From Trichodesmium sp. MAG_R04 (GTDB lineage Bacteria > Cyanobacteriota > Cyanobacteriia > Cyanobacteriales > Microcoleaceae), in contig JAKQYG010000263.1 in the NCBI GenBank assembly GCA_023356515.1, positions 1 to 6,012 of the forward strand: 6,012 nucleotides of DNA, in the 5' to 3' direction. This document shows, piece after piece, positions 1 through 4,828 of the stretch. The stretch's first letter is position 1. The number at the start of each line of letters is the position of its first letter. Made by a program: the position numbers and the translations under genes. Below the pieces are notes generated by a model that did not search any database, was not told where the DNA came from, and saw only the letters and a program-made list of their open reading frames with translations.

Positions 1-98
1 TTGGTTTGGCACAACTAAACAGAGGTGAAGGAATAGAAGCACAAACTGTTATCAAGAAACTCAAAGAAAAAGTTCACCAAGCCAAAGAAAAAAAATAA
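1..98 (+). CDS. parD: ParD-family antitoxin, C-terminal end (partial, cut by window edge)
   Basis: Only the last 31 complete codons are inside the window, read in the frame that ends with TAA at 96-98. The peptide runs GLAQLNRGEGIEAQ, then TVIKKLKEKVHQ, then a lysine-rich tail. The 'QLxRGEG' turn followed by a charged helix is typical of the C-terminal toxin-binding part of ParD/CopG-like antitoxins. In the family, the missing N-terminal ribbon-helix-helix dimer binds the operon promoter and the C-terminal tail wraps and neutralises a ParE toxin. The TAA overlaps the ATG of the next reading frame by one base (TAATG), the usual translational coupling of antitoxin-toxin pairs, and that next frame reads as ParE. 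The visible part is undamaged, but whether the upstream part is intact cannot be seen. The assignment rests on a short fragment plus context; another small antitoxin family is possible. Confidence 0.7.
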   Translation, partial: GLAQLNRGEGIEAQTVIKKLKEKVHQAKEKK

Positions 99-232
99 TG
101 AGAACTTGTTTGATTTCTCCTGAAGCAAGTTAAGATTTAGATGAAATTTTCGATTATTTTGCTAGTCTGAATGTAAATGCTGGCGAAACATTCGCCTCTT
201 CTGGCATATCCCGAGAAATTGGCCCTGTGTAG
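98..232 (+). pseudogene. parE: Decayed ParE/RelE-family toxin gene (nonsense codon and loss of 3' part)
   Basis: The ATG at 98 overlaps the antitoxin stop. Translation gives MRTCLISPEAS, then a TAA stop at 131-133, then in the same frame DLDEIFDYFASLNVNAGETF up to about 193. This is the recognisable start of a ParE toxin: the first strand with 'SPEA', then 'DLDEIxDYFA' and 'AGE' of the first helices. At the stop the family usually has Gln, so a CAA/CAG to TAA change is the simple explanation. After codon 32 the frame continues as ASSGISREIGPV and stops at 230-232, with no resemblance to ParE. The remaining two thirds of the roughly 95-residue family, including the C-terminal strands and active surface, is absent. 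ParE toxins of the characterised families poison DNA gyrase and RelE relatives cleave mRNA; this copy should make neither activity. It is a dead toxin behind an antitoxin that may still be expressed. Confidence 0.72.
182..196. repeat. Short perfect palindrome GGCGAA-ACA-TTCGCC at the parE breakpoint
   Basis: Two 6-bp GC-rich arms (182-187 and 191-196) are separated by 3 bases. It is one of the few GC-rich stem-loops in this AT-rich window. The left arm still fits the ParE reading frame (A-G-E-T-F), and the right arm coincides with the point where ParE similarity ends. It may be the end of a small palindromic interspersed repeat of the kind scattered in cyanobacterial genomes. Chance inside coding sequence cannot be excluded, because 'GGC GAA' is simply the Gly-Glu of the toxin. 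Confidence 0.4.
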
Positions 233-236
233 ATGG

Positions 237-391
237 GGGATTAGGGATGGGCTTGACATAATAGCAATGTTCGTGTTAGAGGTCGGTCATCCCAACGGAC
301 AAAGGGATTTGGGGTCAATATTTTGAGGGGTTGGCGATCGCCTCCTTTGGCAGATTCCAAGATATTGGCCCAAGGTAATGAGGGATTAGGG
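237..391. repeat. Direct repeat GGGATTAGGG, two copies bracketing 135 bp
   Basis: Copy 1 is at 237-246 and copy 2 at 382-391, identical over 10 bp. Both sit in G-rich surroundings resembling the degenerate heptamer repeats (STRR-like) of filamentous cyanobacteria. The DNA between them contains the HIP1 octamer at 334-341 and a minus-strand open stretch. The repeats could be leftover heptamer units or could mark the ends of an inserted or slipped segment; the sequence alone does not decide. Confidence 0.4.
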
Positions 392-396
392 TTCAG
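241..396 (-). pseudogene. Possible minus-strand coding remnant, unrecognised
   Basis: Read on the minus strand, this 52-codon stretch is open from just after a TAG (397-399) to a TAA at 241-243, with no ATG. The best-looking peptide is NILESAKGGDRQPLKIL, then TPNPFVRWDDRPLTRTLLL, then CQAHP. Its composition (Trp, Asp/Arg pairs, Pro, few low-complexity runs) resembles real protein more than chance translation of AT-rich DNA, and the HIP1 site falls inside it as G-D-R. The first possible start would be TTG at 358-360, without a convincing ribosome binding site. I do not recognise a family. It may be the end of a gene lost by deletion, possibly the event that truncated parE. The alternative is non-coding repeat DNA that happens to be open, and my confidence that it is coding is low. 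Confidence 0.25.
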
Positions 397-511
397 CTAA
401 TATAAGCGAGGTCATTATAAAAATATTCTTTCTCTCATCTTCTTCACAAACTCTGGTACTTTGAGAATAATAACTAACTCGATTTAGAATAATATATTCT
501 GAAAGCAAGGC

Positions 512-1372
512 ATGGTAAATATTTGGGAACTAGACTTTTATAGTCGTCCAATACTCGATGAGAAACAAAAAAAACTCTGGGAAATATTAATTTGCCAAAG
601 TCCCATAGGTATTAATGACACTACAAACTCTTTATATCGTTACTCAGAGTTTACAGATAACCAAAAAGTAAACTCCATTTGGCTGCGGAATGCTATTGAA
701 AAAGCGATCGCTCAAGCCCCAGAGCCGCCAACAAAAATACGTTTCTTCCGTCGCCAAATGAATAACATGATTATCAAAGCTTGTGGAGAACTAGCCATAC
801 CTGCAGTTCTAAGTCGTCGTACTTATTTACTTAACCAATGGTTAAAACAACGAATGGAAGAAGTTTATCCAACTTATCCCAGCTATCAATTAGGAACAAA
901 CCCTTCAGATAAATATATAAGTTCTGCACCACAACCTTTACCAGATGCCTTAATTGGAGAAAAGTGGACATTTGTTAGTTTAGAAGCAGGAGTTTTTACA
1001 GAAATGTCAGAGTGGGATATTGATTTTGGAGAAGCTTTTCCTCTCAGCATGATGAATCTTGGACCTAATTCTCTTATTCCTGGTTTAATCATCTATTCAT
1101 CTAGGGCACAACCTTTAGCAGCTTGGATGTCAGGACTAGAGTTAGCTTTTATCCAATTTAATCCTGCTTCTCCAGCTAGATTATTACTAAACACTGGAGG
1201 TAATGATTGTTGGATTTTAGCTAATCTTAATAATCCATCAACCATTGCAGAAGCTCAAAGATTTTCTCAAGCCAAGTCAAAGGCTAAAGAGGTTCATTTT
1301 CTAGGAGTACAGTCAAATCCAGAATCAGAATCATTTGCTGGTTTTTGGTTATTACAAGAAATTAATATTTAG
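512..1372 (+). CDS. Tab2/Atab2 family RNA-binding protein
   Basis: This 286-residue protein is complete and of normal length for the Tab2/Atab2 family (formerly DUF1092). Conserved blocks are MVNIWELDFYSRPILDE at 1-17, VNSIWLRNAIEKAI at 53-66, PTKIRFFRRQMNNMI at 73-87, IPAVLSRRTYLLNQWL at 96-111, LPDALIGEKWTFV at 143-155, EMSEWDIDFGEAFPL at 164-178, PGLIIYSSRAQPLAAWMSG at 190-208, WILANL at 234-239, and the ending FAGFWLLQE at 275-283. There is no signal peptide or membrane segment, so it should be cytoplasmic. The eukaryotic relatives (Chlamydomonas Tab2, Arabidopsis ATAB2) bind 5' leaders of photosystem mRNAs and promote their translation, notably psaB; a similar role in cyanobacteria is inferred. 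The ATG at 512 matches the family N-terminus. Only a weak AAGG (507-510) precedes it, and the AT-rich DNA upstream (400-511) shows no promoter I would defend. An IS607-type remnant begins about 5 bp after the stop, so the native 3' flank has been lost. Confidence 0.93.
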   Translation: MVNIWELDFYSRPILDEKQKKLWEILICQSPIGINDTTNSLYRYSEFTDNQKVNSIWLRNAIEKAIAQAPEPPTKIRFFRRQMNNMIIKACGELAIPAVLSRRTYLLNQWLKQRMEEVYPTYPSYQLGTNPSDKYISSAPQPLPDALIGEKWTFVSLEAGVFTEMSEWDIDFGEAFPLSMMNLGPNSLIPGLIIYSSRAQPLAAWMSGLELAFIQFNPASPARLLLNTGGNDCWILANLNNPSTIAEAQRFSQAKSKAKEVHFLGVQSNPESESFAGFWLLQEINI

Positions 1373-1376
1373 TTAA

Positions 1377-1706
1377 ACTTTAGGTGGTTTAAATTTTAAG
1401 CGAAAAAAACTGTTGAAGTTGTTGTCTCAAATATTAAAAGGAGAGGTGCAGCGAGTTATACTAGCCCATAAAGATAGATTAGCTAGATTTGGGCTTGACT
1501 TATTCAATTAGATGTGTCAAAAACTAGACTGTGAGTTAATAGTTTTGAACAGCAAAGATTTATCTCCAGAAGCCGAAATGGTTGAGGATATTTTAGCTAT
1601 ATTGCATTGCTTTTCTAGTCGGCTTTATAGCTTAAAAAAATACAAAACTCAAATTAAAAATGACCTAGAAATATGCACAAGTCACTCAGAACCAAACTTA
1701 AATTAA
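1377..1706 (+). pseudogene. tnpA: IS607-family serine resolvase TnpA remnant (5'-truncated, in-frame stop)
   Basis: The frame opens at 1377, immediately after tab2, and reads TLGGLNFKRKKLLKLL, then SQILKGEVQRVILAHK, DRLARFGLDLFN, a TAG at 1509-1511, and MCQKLDCELIVLNSKDLSPE, AEMVEDILAILHCFSSRLYS, LKKYKTQIKND. This matches the middle and C-terminal part of IS607-type TnpA resolvases, where 'HKDRLxRFG' carries arginines of the catalytic pocket, 'ELIVLNxKDLSPE' is the last core strand, and 'DILAIxHxFSSRLYxLKKY' is the long C-terminal helix. The MerR-like DNA-binding domain and the catalytic serine segment are missing, roughly the first 80-90 of about 200 residues. The TAG stands where the family usually has Trp (FxWM), so TGG to TAG is likely. 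The ATG after it could start a 64-codon peptide, but that would have no catalytic serine. It is inactive. The downstream tail fits a partner tnpB. Confidence 0.85.
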
Positions 1707-1713
1707 ATAATAA

Positions 1714-1870
1714 ACAAAAAACTCTGATGGCACAACATGCAGCAGAGCGTATACCAGTATAAATTTAAGAAATGCGGTAAGCTCAACCGTGAATGTCAGT
1801 GGATGGGTAACCGCCGACAGCCTCAGTTGAAGCAGGAAGTAAACATCAATTTGTTAGGTTATGTAAAACT
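1714..1870 (+). pseudogene. tnpB: Probable tnpB 3' end and right-end remnant of the IS607-type element
   Basis: Directly after the tnpA stop, one frame stays open to TGA at 1828-1830. It reads NSDGTTCSRAY, TSINLRNAVSS, TVNVSGWVTADSLS. This Ser/Thr-rich peptide resembles the poorly conserved C-terminal tails of cyanobacterial TnpB proteins, which follow tnpA in IS605/IS607-type elements. The 40 bp after the stop (CAGGAAGTAAACATC, then TTGTTAGGTTATGTAAAA) look like the usual right flank of such elements. The zinc-finger Cys pairs and RuvC acidic residues of TnpB are absent, so nearly all of the gene has been deleted. In active elements this 3' region also encodes the guide (omega) RNA. An overlapping frame (1737-1940) gives a 67-codon ORF running into the reductase gene on the other strand; I consider it fortuitous. 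The placement follows from position and resemblance only, and the right boundary at 1870 is approximate. Confidence 0.4.
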
Positions 1871-1896
1871 TTGTATCTGTTTTATAGAACAGTTTG

Positions 1897-2859
1897 TTAA
1901 AAATCCCACATCACGGGGCGATCATCTAAATAATTGGTAACTATCTGCCCAATAACATCAATTTCTGCCAGCTCATTTGAGGATAATTTAACATCCGCAG
2001 CTTTAGCATTAGCAGTCGCTTGTTCCGCATTTCGCGCCCCAACAATAGCATTTGTCTGGGGTTGGGCAATTAACCATGCGATCGCTAATTCAGCCATAGT
2101 GCAATTTTTCCTTTCAGCAATGGGGCGCAGTTTTTCTAACGCTGTTTGTACTCGTTCGTAGTTTTCCTTAATGGAAAATAGTGTATTCTTAGCACGATGA
2201 TCCCCTTCAGCAAATTTGTGGTTGGGTCCGAACTTACCTGTTAATAATCCCTGTGCTAATGGAGAATAAGCAATAATAGAAATATTATTTTCAACACAGT
2301 AAAGCATTTCTTTTTTTTCTATTTTTCGCCAGAATAAAGAATAGGGTGGTTGTAAACTATCAATCCTACTATATTGAGAAGCTTCCGCTATTTGTTCACT
2401 AGAGAAATTAGAAACACCAATTGCTCTAATTTTACCTTGTTTTTTCAGTTTATTTAAAGCATTCATTGTTTCTTCAATTGGTACAATTTCACTCTTAAAT
2501 GCCCCAGAAGGCCAATGAATTTGATAGAGATCAATATAATCAGTATTGAGATTTTTCAGAGAGCGATCACAAGCTTCTATAACTTGGTCATACTGGAGAT
2601 GATTAGCAAAAACTTTAGTTGCTAAGACCACCTTTTCCCTGACATCTGCCAATGCTTGAGCTACGATTCTTTCTGAGTAACCATCTCCATAAACCTCAGC
2701 AGTATCAACTGTTGTAATACCTGCATCAAAAGCCCCCCTAATTCCTTTAATAACTTCAGCATCTTCAATACCAGTCCACATCTTTTTTCCCGCCTGCCAT
2801 GTACCCATAATGACTGGGGTGATTTTTATATCAGATTTACCTAATATTCGTTTCTCCAT
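1897..2859 (-). CDS. Aldo/keto reductase
   Basis: This 320-residue protein is a full-length NADP(H)-dependent aldo/keto reductase, a TIM-barrel enzyme that reduces aldehydes or ketones to alcohols in the cytosol. The catalytic tetrad is complete: Asp52 and Tyr57 in TVDTAEVYG, Lys82 in VVLATKVF, and His115 in LYQIHWP. Other family blocks are the N-terminal LGKSDIKITPVIMGTWQ (6-22), GKIRAIGVSNFSSEQ (about residue 142 on), YSPLAQGLLTGKFG in the second half, and IVGARNAEQATANAKA near the C-terminus, which belongs to the cofactor-binding loop region. Overall it resembles the general-stress/YhdN-IolS type of bacterial reductases rather than sugar-specific ones, but the substrate cannot be told from sequence. 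The ATG start is fixed by a perfect AGGAGG 5 bases upstream, and a TATAAT box lies just beyond. It is monocistronic and divergent from moeA. Its 3' end abuts the IS607-type remnant, yet the ending (PVMWDF) looks intact. Confidence 0.92.
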   Translation of the reverse strand: MEKRILGKSDIKITPVIMGTWQAGKKMWTGIEDAEVIKGIRGAFDAGITTVDTAEVYGDGYSERIVAQALADVREKVVLATKVFANHLQYDQVIEACDRSLKNLNTDYIDLYQIHWPSGAFKSEIVPIEETMNALNKLKKQGKIRAIGVSNFSSEQIAEASQYSRIDSLQPPYSLFWRKIEKKEMLYCVENNISIIAYSPLAQGLLTGKFGPNHKFAEGDHRAKNTLFSIKENYERVQTALEKLRPIAERKNCTMAELAIAWLIAQPQTNAIVGARNAEQATANAKAADVKLSSNELAEIDVIGQIVTNYLDDRPVMWDF

Positions 2860-2864
2860 TATGG

Positions 2865-2870
2865 CCTCCT
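2865..2870 (-). promoter_or_regulatory. Strong Shine-Dalgarno AGGAGG of the aldo/keto reductase gene
   Basis: On the minus strand AGGAGG is followed by five bases and then the ATG at 2859-2857. It is the only consensus ribosome binding site among the four intact genes of the window and settles the start choice. It suggests efficient translation. Confidence 0.8.
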
Positions 2871-2880
2871 AATTATTGTG

Positions 2881-2886
2881 ATTATA
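2881..2886 (-). promoter_or_regulatory. Probable -10 box (TATAAT) of the aldo/keto reductase gene
   Basis: The minus strand carries a perfect TATAAT here. A start about 7 bases downstream (near 2874) would give a leader of roughly 15 nt that just includes the AGGAGG. The hexamer 17 bp upstream (TTAGAA) is a poor -35, which is common for cyanobacterial type 2 promoters that need an activator. I saw no clear NtcA (GTA-N8-TAC) site nearby. Confidence 0.45.
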
Positions 2887-3255
2887 AACCCAAACTCCGT
2901 ACCTTCTAATGTAGCACAGAAAGATACATGAATCGTCATCAAAATTACTGATAATATCTTTGGCAAGGGGAAGGTACAAACTGTAAAATCAAACTGCGTT
3001 CCTCTGTAAGAGCAACTACTTCTTAGCATTGATTATATTGTTAACAAATGAACTCATTAAAAACATCGAAATATCCATCTTAATGTGGGAGTATTTGTTA
3101 GTTTTCCTAACTAGCTTTTAATAACCACAGTGACATAAAAAATAATAATGAAATGATATTGCATCTAAGTGAGCATATTTAGTTTCAATGTTAAACTTTT
3201 TGATAACTAATAATCCTATTTATATAAAAAAAGGTCAAAATAGTCAAATCTGATT
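2887..3255. other. Divergent intergenic region between the reductase gene and moeA
   Basis: About 370 bp with no convincing ORF, RNA gene or repeat. It is increasingly AT-rich toward moeA. The only structure seen is a 5-bp inverted repeat GTTAG-TTTTC-CTAAC (3097-3111), too short to call an operator. The region must contain the upstream parts of both divergent promoters. Its length leaves room for regulator binding or a small RNA that cannot be recognised by eye. Confidence 0.5.
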
Positions 3256-3261
3256 TATAAT
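3256..3261 (+). promoter_or_regulatory. Possible -10 box (TATAAT) of moeA
   Basis: A perfect TATAAT lies 31 bp before the moeA ATG, which would give a leader of about 25 nt. No good -35 is present at 16-18 bp (GGTCAA/AGGTCA). In DNA this AT-rich a chance match is fairly likely, so the call is tentative. Confidence 0.35.
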
Positions 3262-3292
3262 CCTAAAAAACTAAAATACTAGTAAATTATAA

Positions 3293-4528
3293 ATGCTACA
3301 AGTCAACGAAGCAGAGTCAATTATTTTAAATCTAGTACAACCCTTAGATTCTCAGAGGGATATAGAAACAATAAACCTATTAACCTCATCAGGGCGGATA
3401 TTAGCTAACCAAGTCATCAGTGAACTTGATTTTCCTCACTGGGATAACTCAGCAATGGATGGCTATGCCCTAAAATTTGCAGATGTCAAAGACTGTAGCC
3501 CAGAAAATCCTATACAACTGGAAATTGTAGAAGAAATTCCTGCAGGGTATAAACCTCAAAAGCAAATTCAATCAGGGCAAACAGCTCGTATTTTTACAGG
3601 GGCTTGTATGCCTATAGGAGCAGATACCATTGTTATACAAGAAGTCACCAAGCGAGAAGATAATAGAGTACTTATCTTAGAAACTCCAGAACCCCAAGCA
3701 TTTGTGCGATATCGTGGATCATTCTACCAAGCAGGTACTCCTGTACTCAACCCTAAAATTTACTTGGGTGCTACTGAAATAGCCGTTTTGGCAGCACTTC
3801 AATGTACTCAAATCAACGTATATCGGCGAGCAAAGGTAGGAATTTTTTCCACTGGTAATGAGTTGGTCACCCCAGATCAACCTCTAAAACATGGTCAGTT
3901 AGTAGATTCAAATCAATATGCTTTAAGTATAGCACTAGAGCAAATGGGGGTGGAAGTAATAAAACTTGGTATTGTGCCAGATAAACGAGAAATTTTGCAA
4001 CAGACTATTGCTCAAGCTATTTTAAACACAGATTTTTTACTTTCTACTGGTGGAGTATCAGTGGGAGACTATGATTATGTTCAGGAAATTCTCATAGAAT
4101 TAGGAGCAGAAATTCATATTCATTCTGTGGCGGTTAAACCAGGAAAACCATTGACAGTAGCAAATTTTCCTAATGCTCAATGTTTATATTTTGGTTTACC
4201 GGGAAATCCTGTTTCAGCTTTAGTCAGTTTTTGGCGGTTTGTGCAACCTGCCTTGAAAAAGTTAGCTGGAGTTAATAAAGCAGAATGGGGACCGGAATTT
4301 GTCACAGCGCGACTGGTTCAAGATTTACACTCTAAGAATAAACGAGAAACTTATCTTTGGGGTCAGTTAAACTTAGGAAATGATGGCTATGAATTTAAAC
4401 TTGCCGCTGGTAGTCATGGTTCCGGAAATTTAATTAACTTAGCAGGATGTACAGGTTTAGCTGTCGTACCAATGAATGAAACTTTGATTCCGGCAGGTAA
4501 TTCCGTGCAAGTATTAAAAATTAGTTGA
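3293..4528 (+). CDS. moeA: Molybdopterin molybdotransferase MoeA
   Basis: MoeA inserts molybdate into adenylylated molybdopterin to form the molybdenum cofactor, in the cytosol. In cyanobacteria this mainly serves nitrate reductase. The 411-residue length is normal (E. coli MoeA, also 411). Domain signatures in order are the N-terminal helix VNEAESIILNLVQPL (4-18), DNSAMDGYA (51-59), FTGACMPIGADTIVIQE (101-117), GIFSTGNELV of the MoaB/MogA-like domain (183-192), FLLSTGGVSVGDYDYV (248-263), VKPGKPL (281-287), FGLPGNPVSALV (300-311) and a C-terminal domain IV of about 80 residues. One deviation from E. coli is that the RGED segment of domain II reads RGSFYQAG (141-148), so the acidic pair is not conserved; this may be a lineage trait. 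The ATG gives the usual family N-terminus but has no Shine-Dalgarno sequence. It is not in an operon here: it is divergent from the reductase gene and convergent with the glycosyltransferase gene, and no nitrate-assimilation genes are visible. Confidence 0.96.
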   Translation: MLQVNEAESIILNLVQPLDSQRDIETINLLTSSGRILANQVISELDFPHWDNSAMDGYALKFADVKDCSPENPIQLEIVEEIPAGYKPQKQIQSGQTARIFTGACMPIGADTIVIQEVTKREDNRVLILETPEPQAFVRYRGSFYQAGTPVLNPKIYLGATEIAVLAALQCTQINVYRRAKVGIFSTGNELVTPDQPLKHGQLVDSNQYALSIALEQMGVEVIKLGIVPDKREILQQTIAQAILNTDFLLSTGGVSVGDYDYVQEILIELGAEIHIHSVAVKPGKPLTVANFPNAQCLYFGLPGNPVSALVSFWRFVQPALKKLAGVNKAEWGPEFVTARLVQDLHSKNKRETYLWGQLNLGNDGYEFKLAAGSHGSGNLINLAGCTGLAVVPMNETLIPAGNSVQVLKIS

Positions 4529-4536
4529 TAGTTATG

Positions 4537-4620
4537 ATAGGGCTACGGGTAAGTCAAAAGTCGCTAAATCAAAAGTAATTCCTGAATAGCTTTAAGTCTT
4601 TATAAATGTCCGTGCCCTAT
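4537..4620. repeat. 84-bp segment bounded by imperfect inverted repeats; MITE-like or 3'-UTR structure
   Basis: The left arm ATAGGGCTACGG (4537-4548) pairs with the right arm CCGTGCCCTAT (4610-4620), giving 7+4 base pairs with one bulged T. The 61-bp interior is AT-rich and contains repeated 'TCAAAAGT' words (at 4553 and 4568). It begins 8 bp after the moeA stop, so the mRNA would fold it right after the coding region. The arms are GC-rich against the background. The loop is too long and lacks a following T-run for a classical terminator. A small non-autonomous mobile element is an alternative, but no clear target-site duplication is seen. Confidence 0.4.
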
Positions 4621-4642
4621 TGATCTAGTGCGATATAATTAC

Positions 4643-4676
4643 GGTAAATTTGATTGACAGATATATTTAATTTACC
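4643..4676. repeat. AT-rich inverted repeat GGTAAATT / AATTTACC, possible weak terminator of moeA
   Basis: Perfect 8-bp arms at 4643-4650 and 4669-4676 flank an 18-base loop between the convergent moeA and glycosyltransferase genes. On the plus strand it is followed by AAAGTTTTATTGTTTT, a loose T-rich tract. The stem is AT-rich and the loop long, so an intrinsic terminator is possible but weak. A palindromic protein site is equally possible. Confidence 0.35.
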
Positions 4677-4722
4677 AAAGTTTTATTGTTTTCTCTAGGA
4701 AAATTTGCTAGAAGTAAATAGT

Positions 4723-4736
4723 AACAAGGAACAAGG
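4723..4736. repeat. Tandem heptamer AACAAGG x2
   Basis: Two exact copies in tandem, in the style of the short tandem heptamer repeats of filamentous cyanobacteria. Too short to infer function. Confidence 0.35.
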
Positions 4737-4792
4737 TAGAAAGCGAATAGTGTTGAAGTATACGAAGTACATATATAAAAAATTAAATGTTT

Positions 4793-4815
4793 CCAGTGCG
4801 GGATCTTGCCCCCAA
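4793..4815. repeat. Degenerate GC-rich REP-like sequence next to the glycosyltransferase stop
   Basis: The stretch around GTGCGGGATCTTGCCCCC stands out as G+C rich. It resembles, with a lost base, palindromic elements of the form GTGCGGGC-ATCTT-GCCCGC that are frequent in cyanobacterial intergenic DNA; that comparison is from memory. It lies 14 bp past the glycosyltransferase stop. On the minus strand a short GGG/CCC hairpin would be followed, after some distance, by ATTTAATTTTTTAT, so it may help terminate that transcript. Confidence 0.35.
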
Positions 4816-4828
4816 TAGATGTAACTCA

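Noticed and set aside
886..1092. 68-codon minus-strand ORF inside tab2
   Set aside because: It is entirely antisense to conserved Tab2 blocks, with no promoter or ribosome binding site.
1737..1940. 67-codon plus-strand ORF between the tnpA remnant and the reductase gene
   Set aside because: It has no family resemblance, no ribosome binding site, and its end overlaps the reductase 3' end in antisense. It runs through the probable tnpB right-end remnant and is best seen as fortuitous.
1934..2161. 75-codon plus-strand ORF inside the aldo/keto reductase gene
   Set aside because: It is the antisense shadow of a well-conserved gene, with a biased Ala/Ser composition typical of antisense reading.
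3097..3111. Inverted repeat GTTAG-TTTTC-CTAAC upstream of moeA
   Set aside because: Five-base arms are expected by chance in AT-rich DNA, and it does not match an operator I know.
2871..3292. NtcA-type operator (GTA-N8-TAC) in the divergent region, looked for because moeA serves nitrate assimilation
   Set aside because: No match with correct spacing was found. GTA and TAC triplets occur near 2903-2930 but with the wrong spacing.
4759..4768. TATACGAAGT, matching part of a loxP half-site
   Set aside because: There is a single half-site only, with no inverted partner at the right spacing and no Cre-like recombinase context. It is a chance match.
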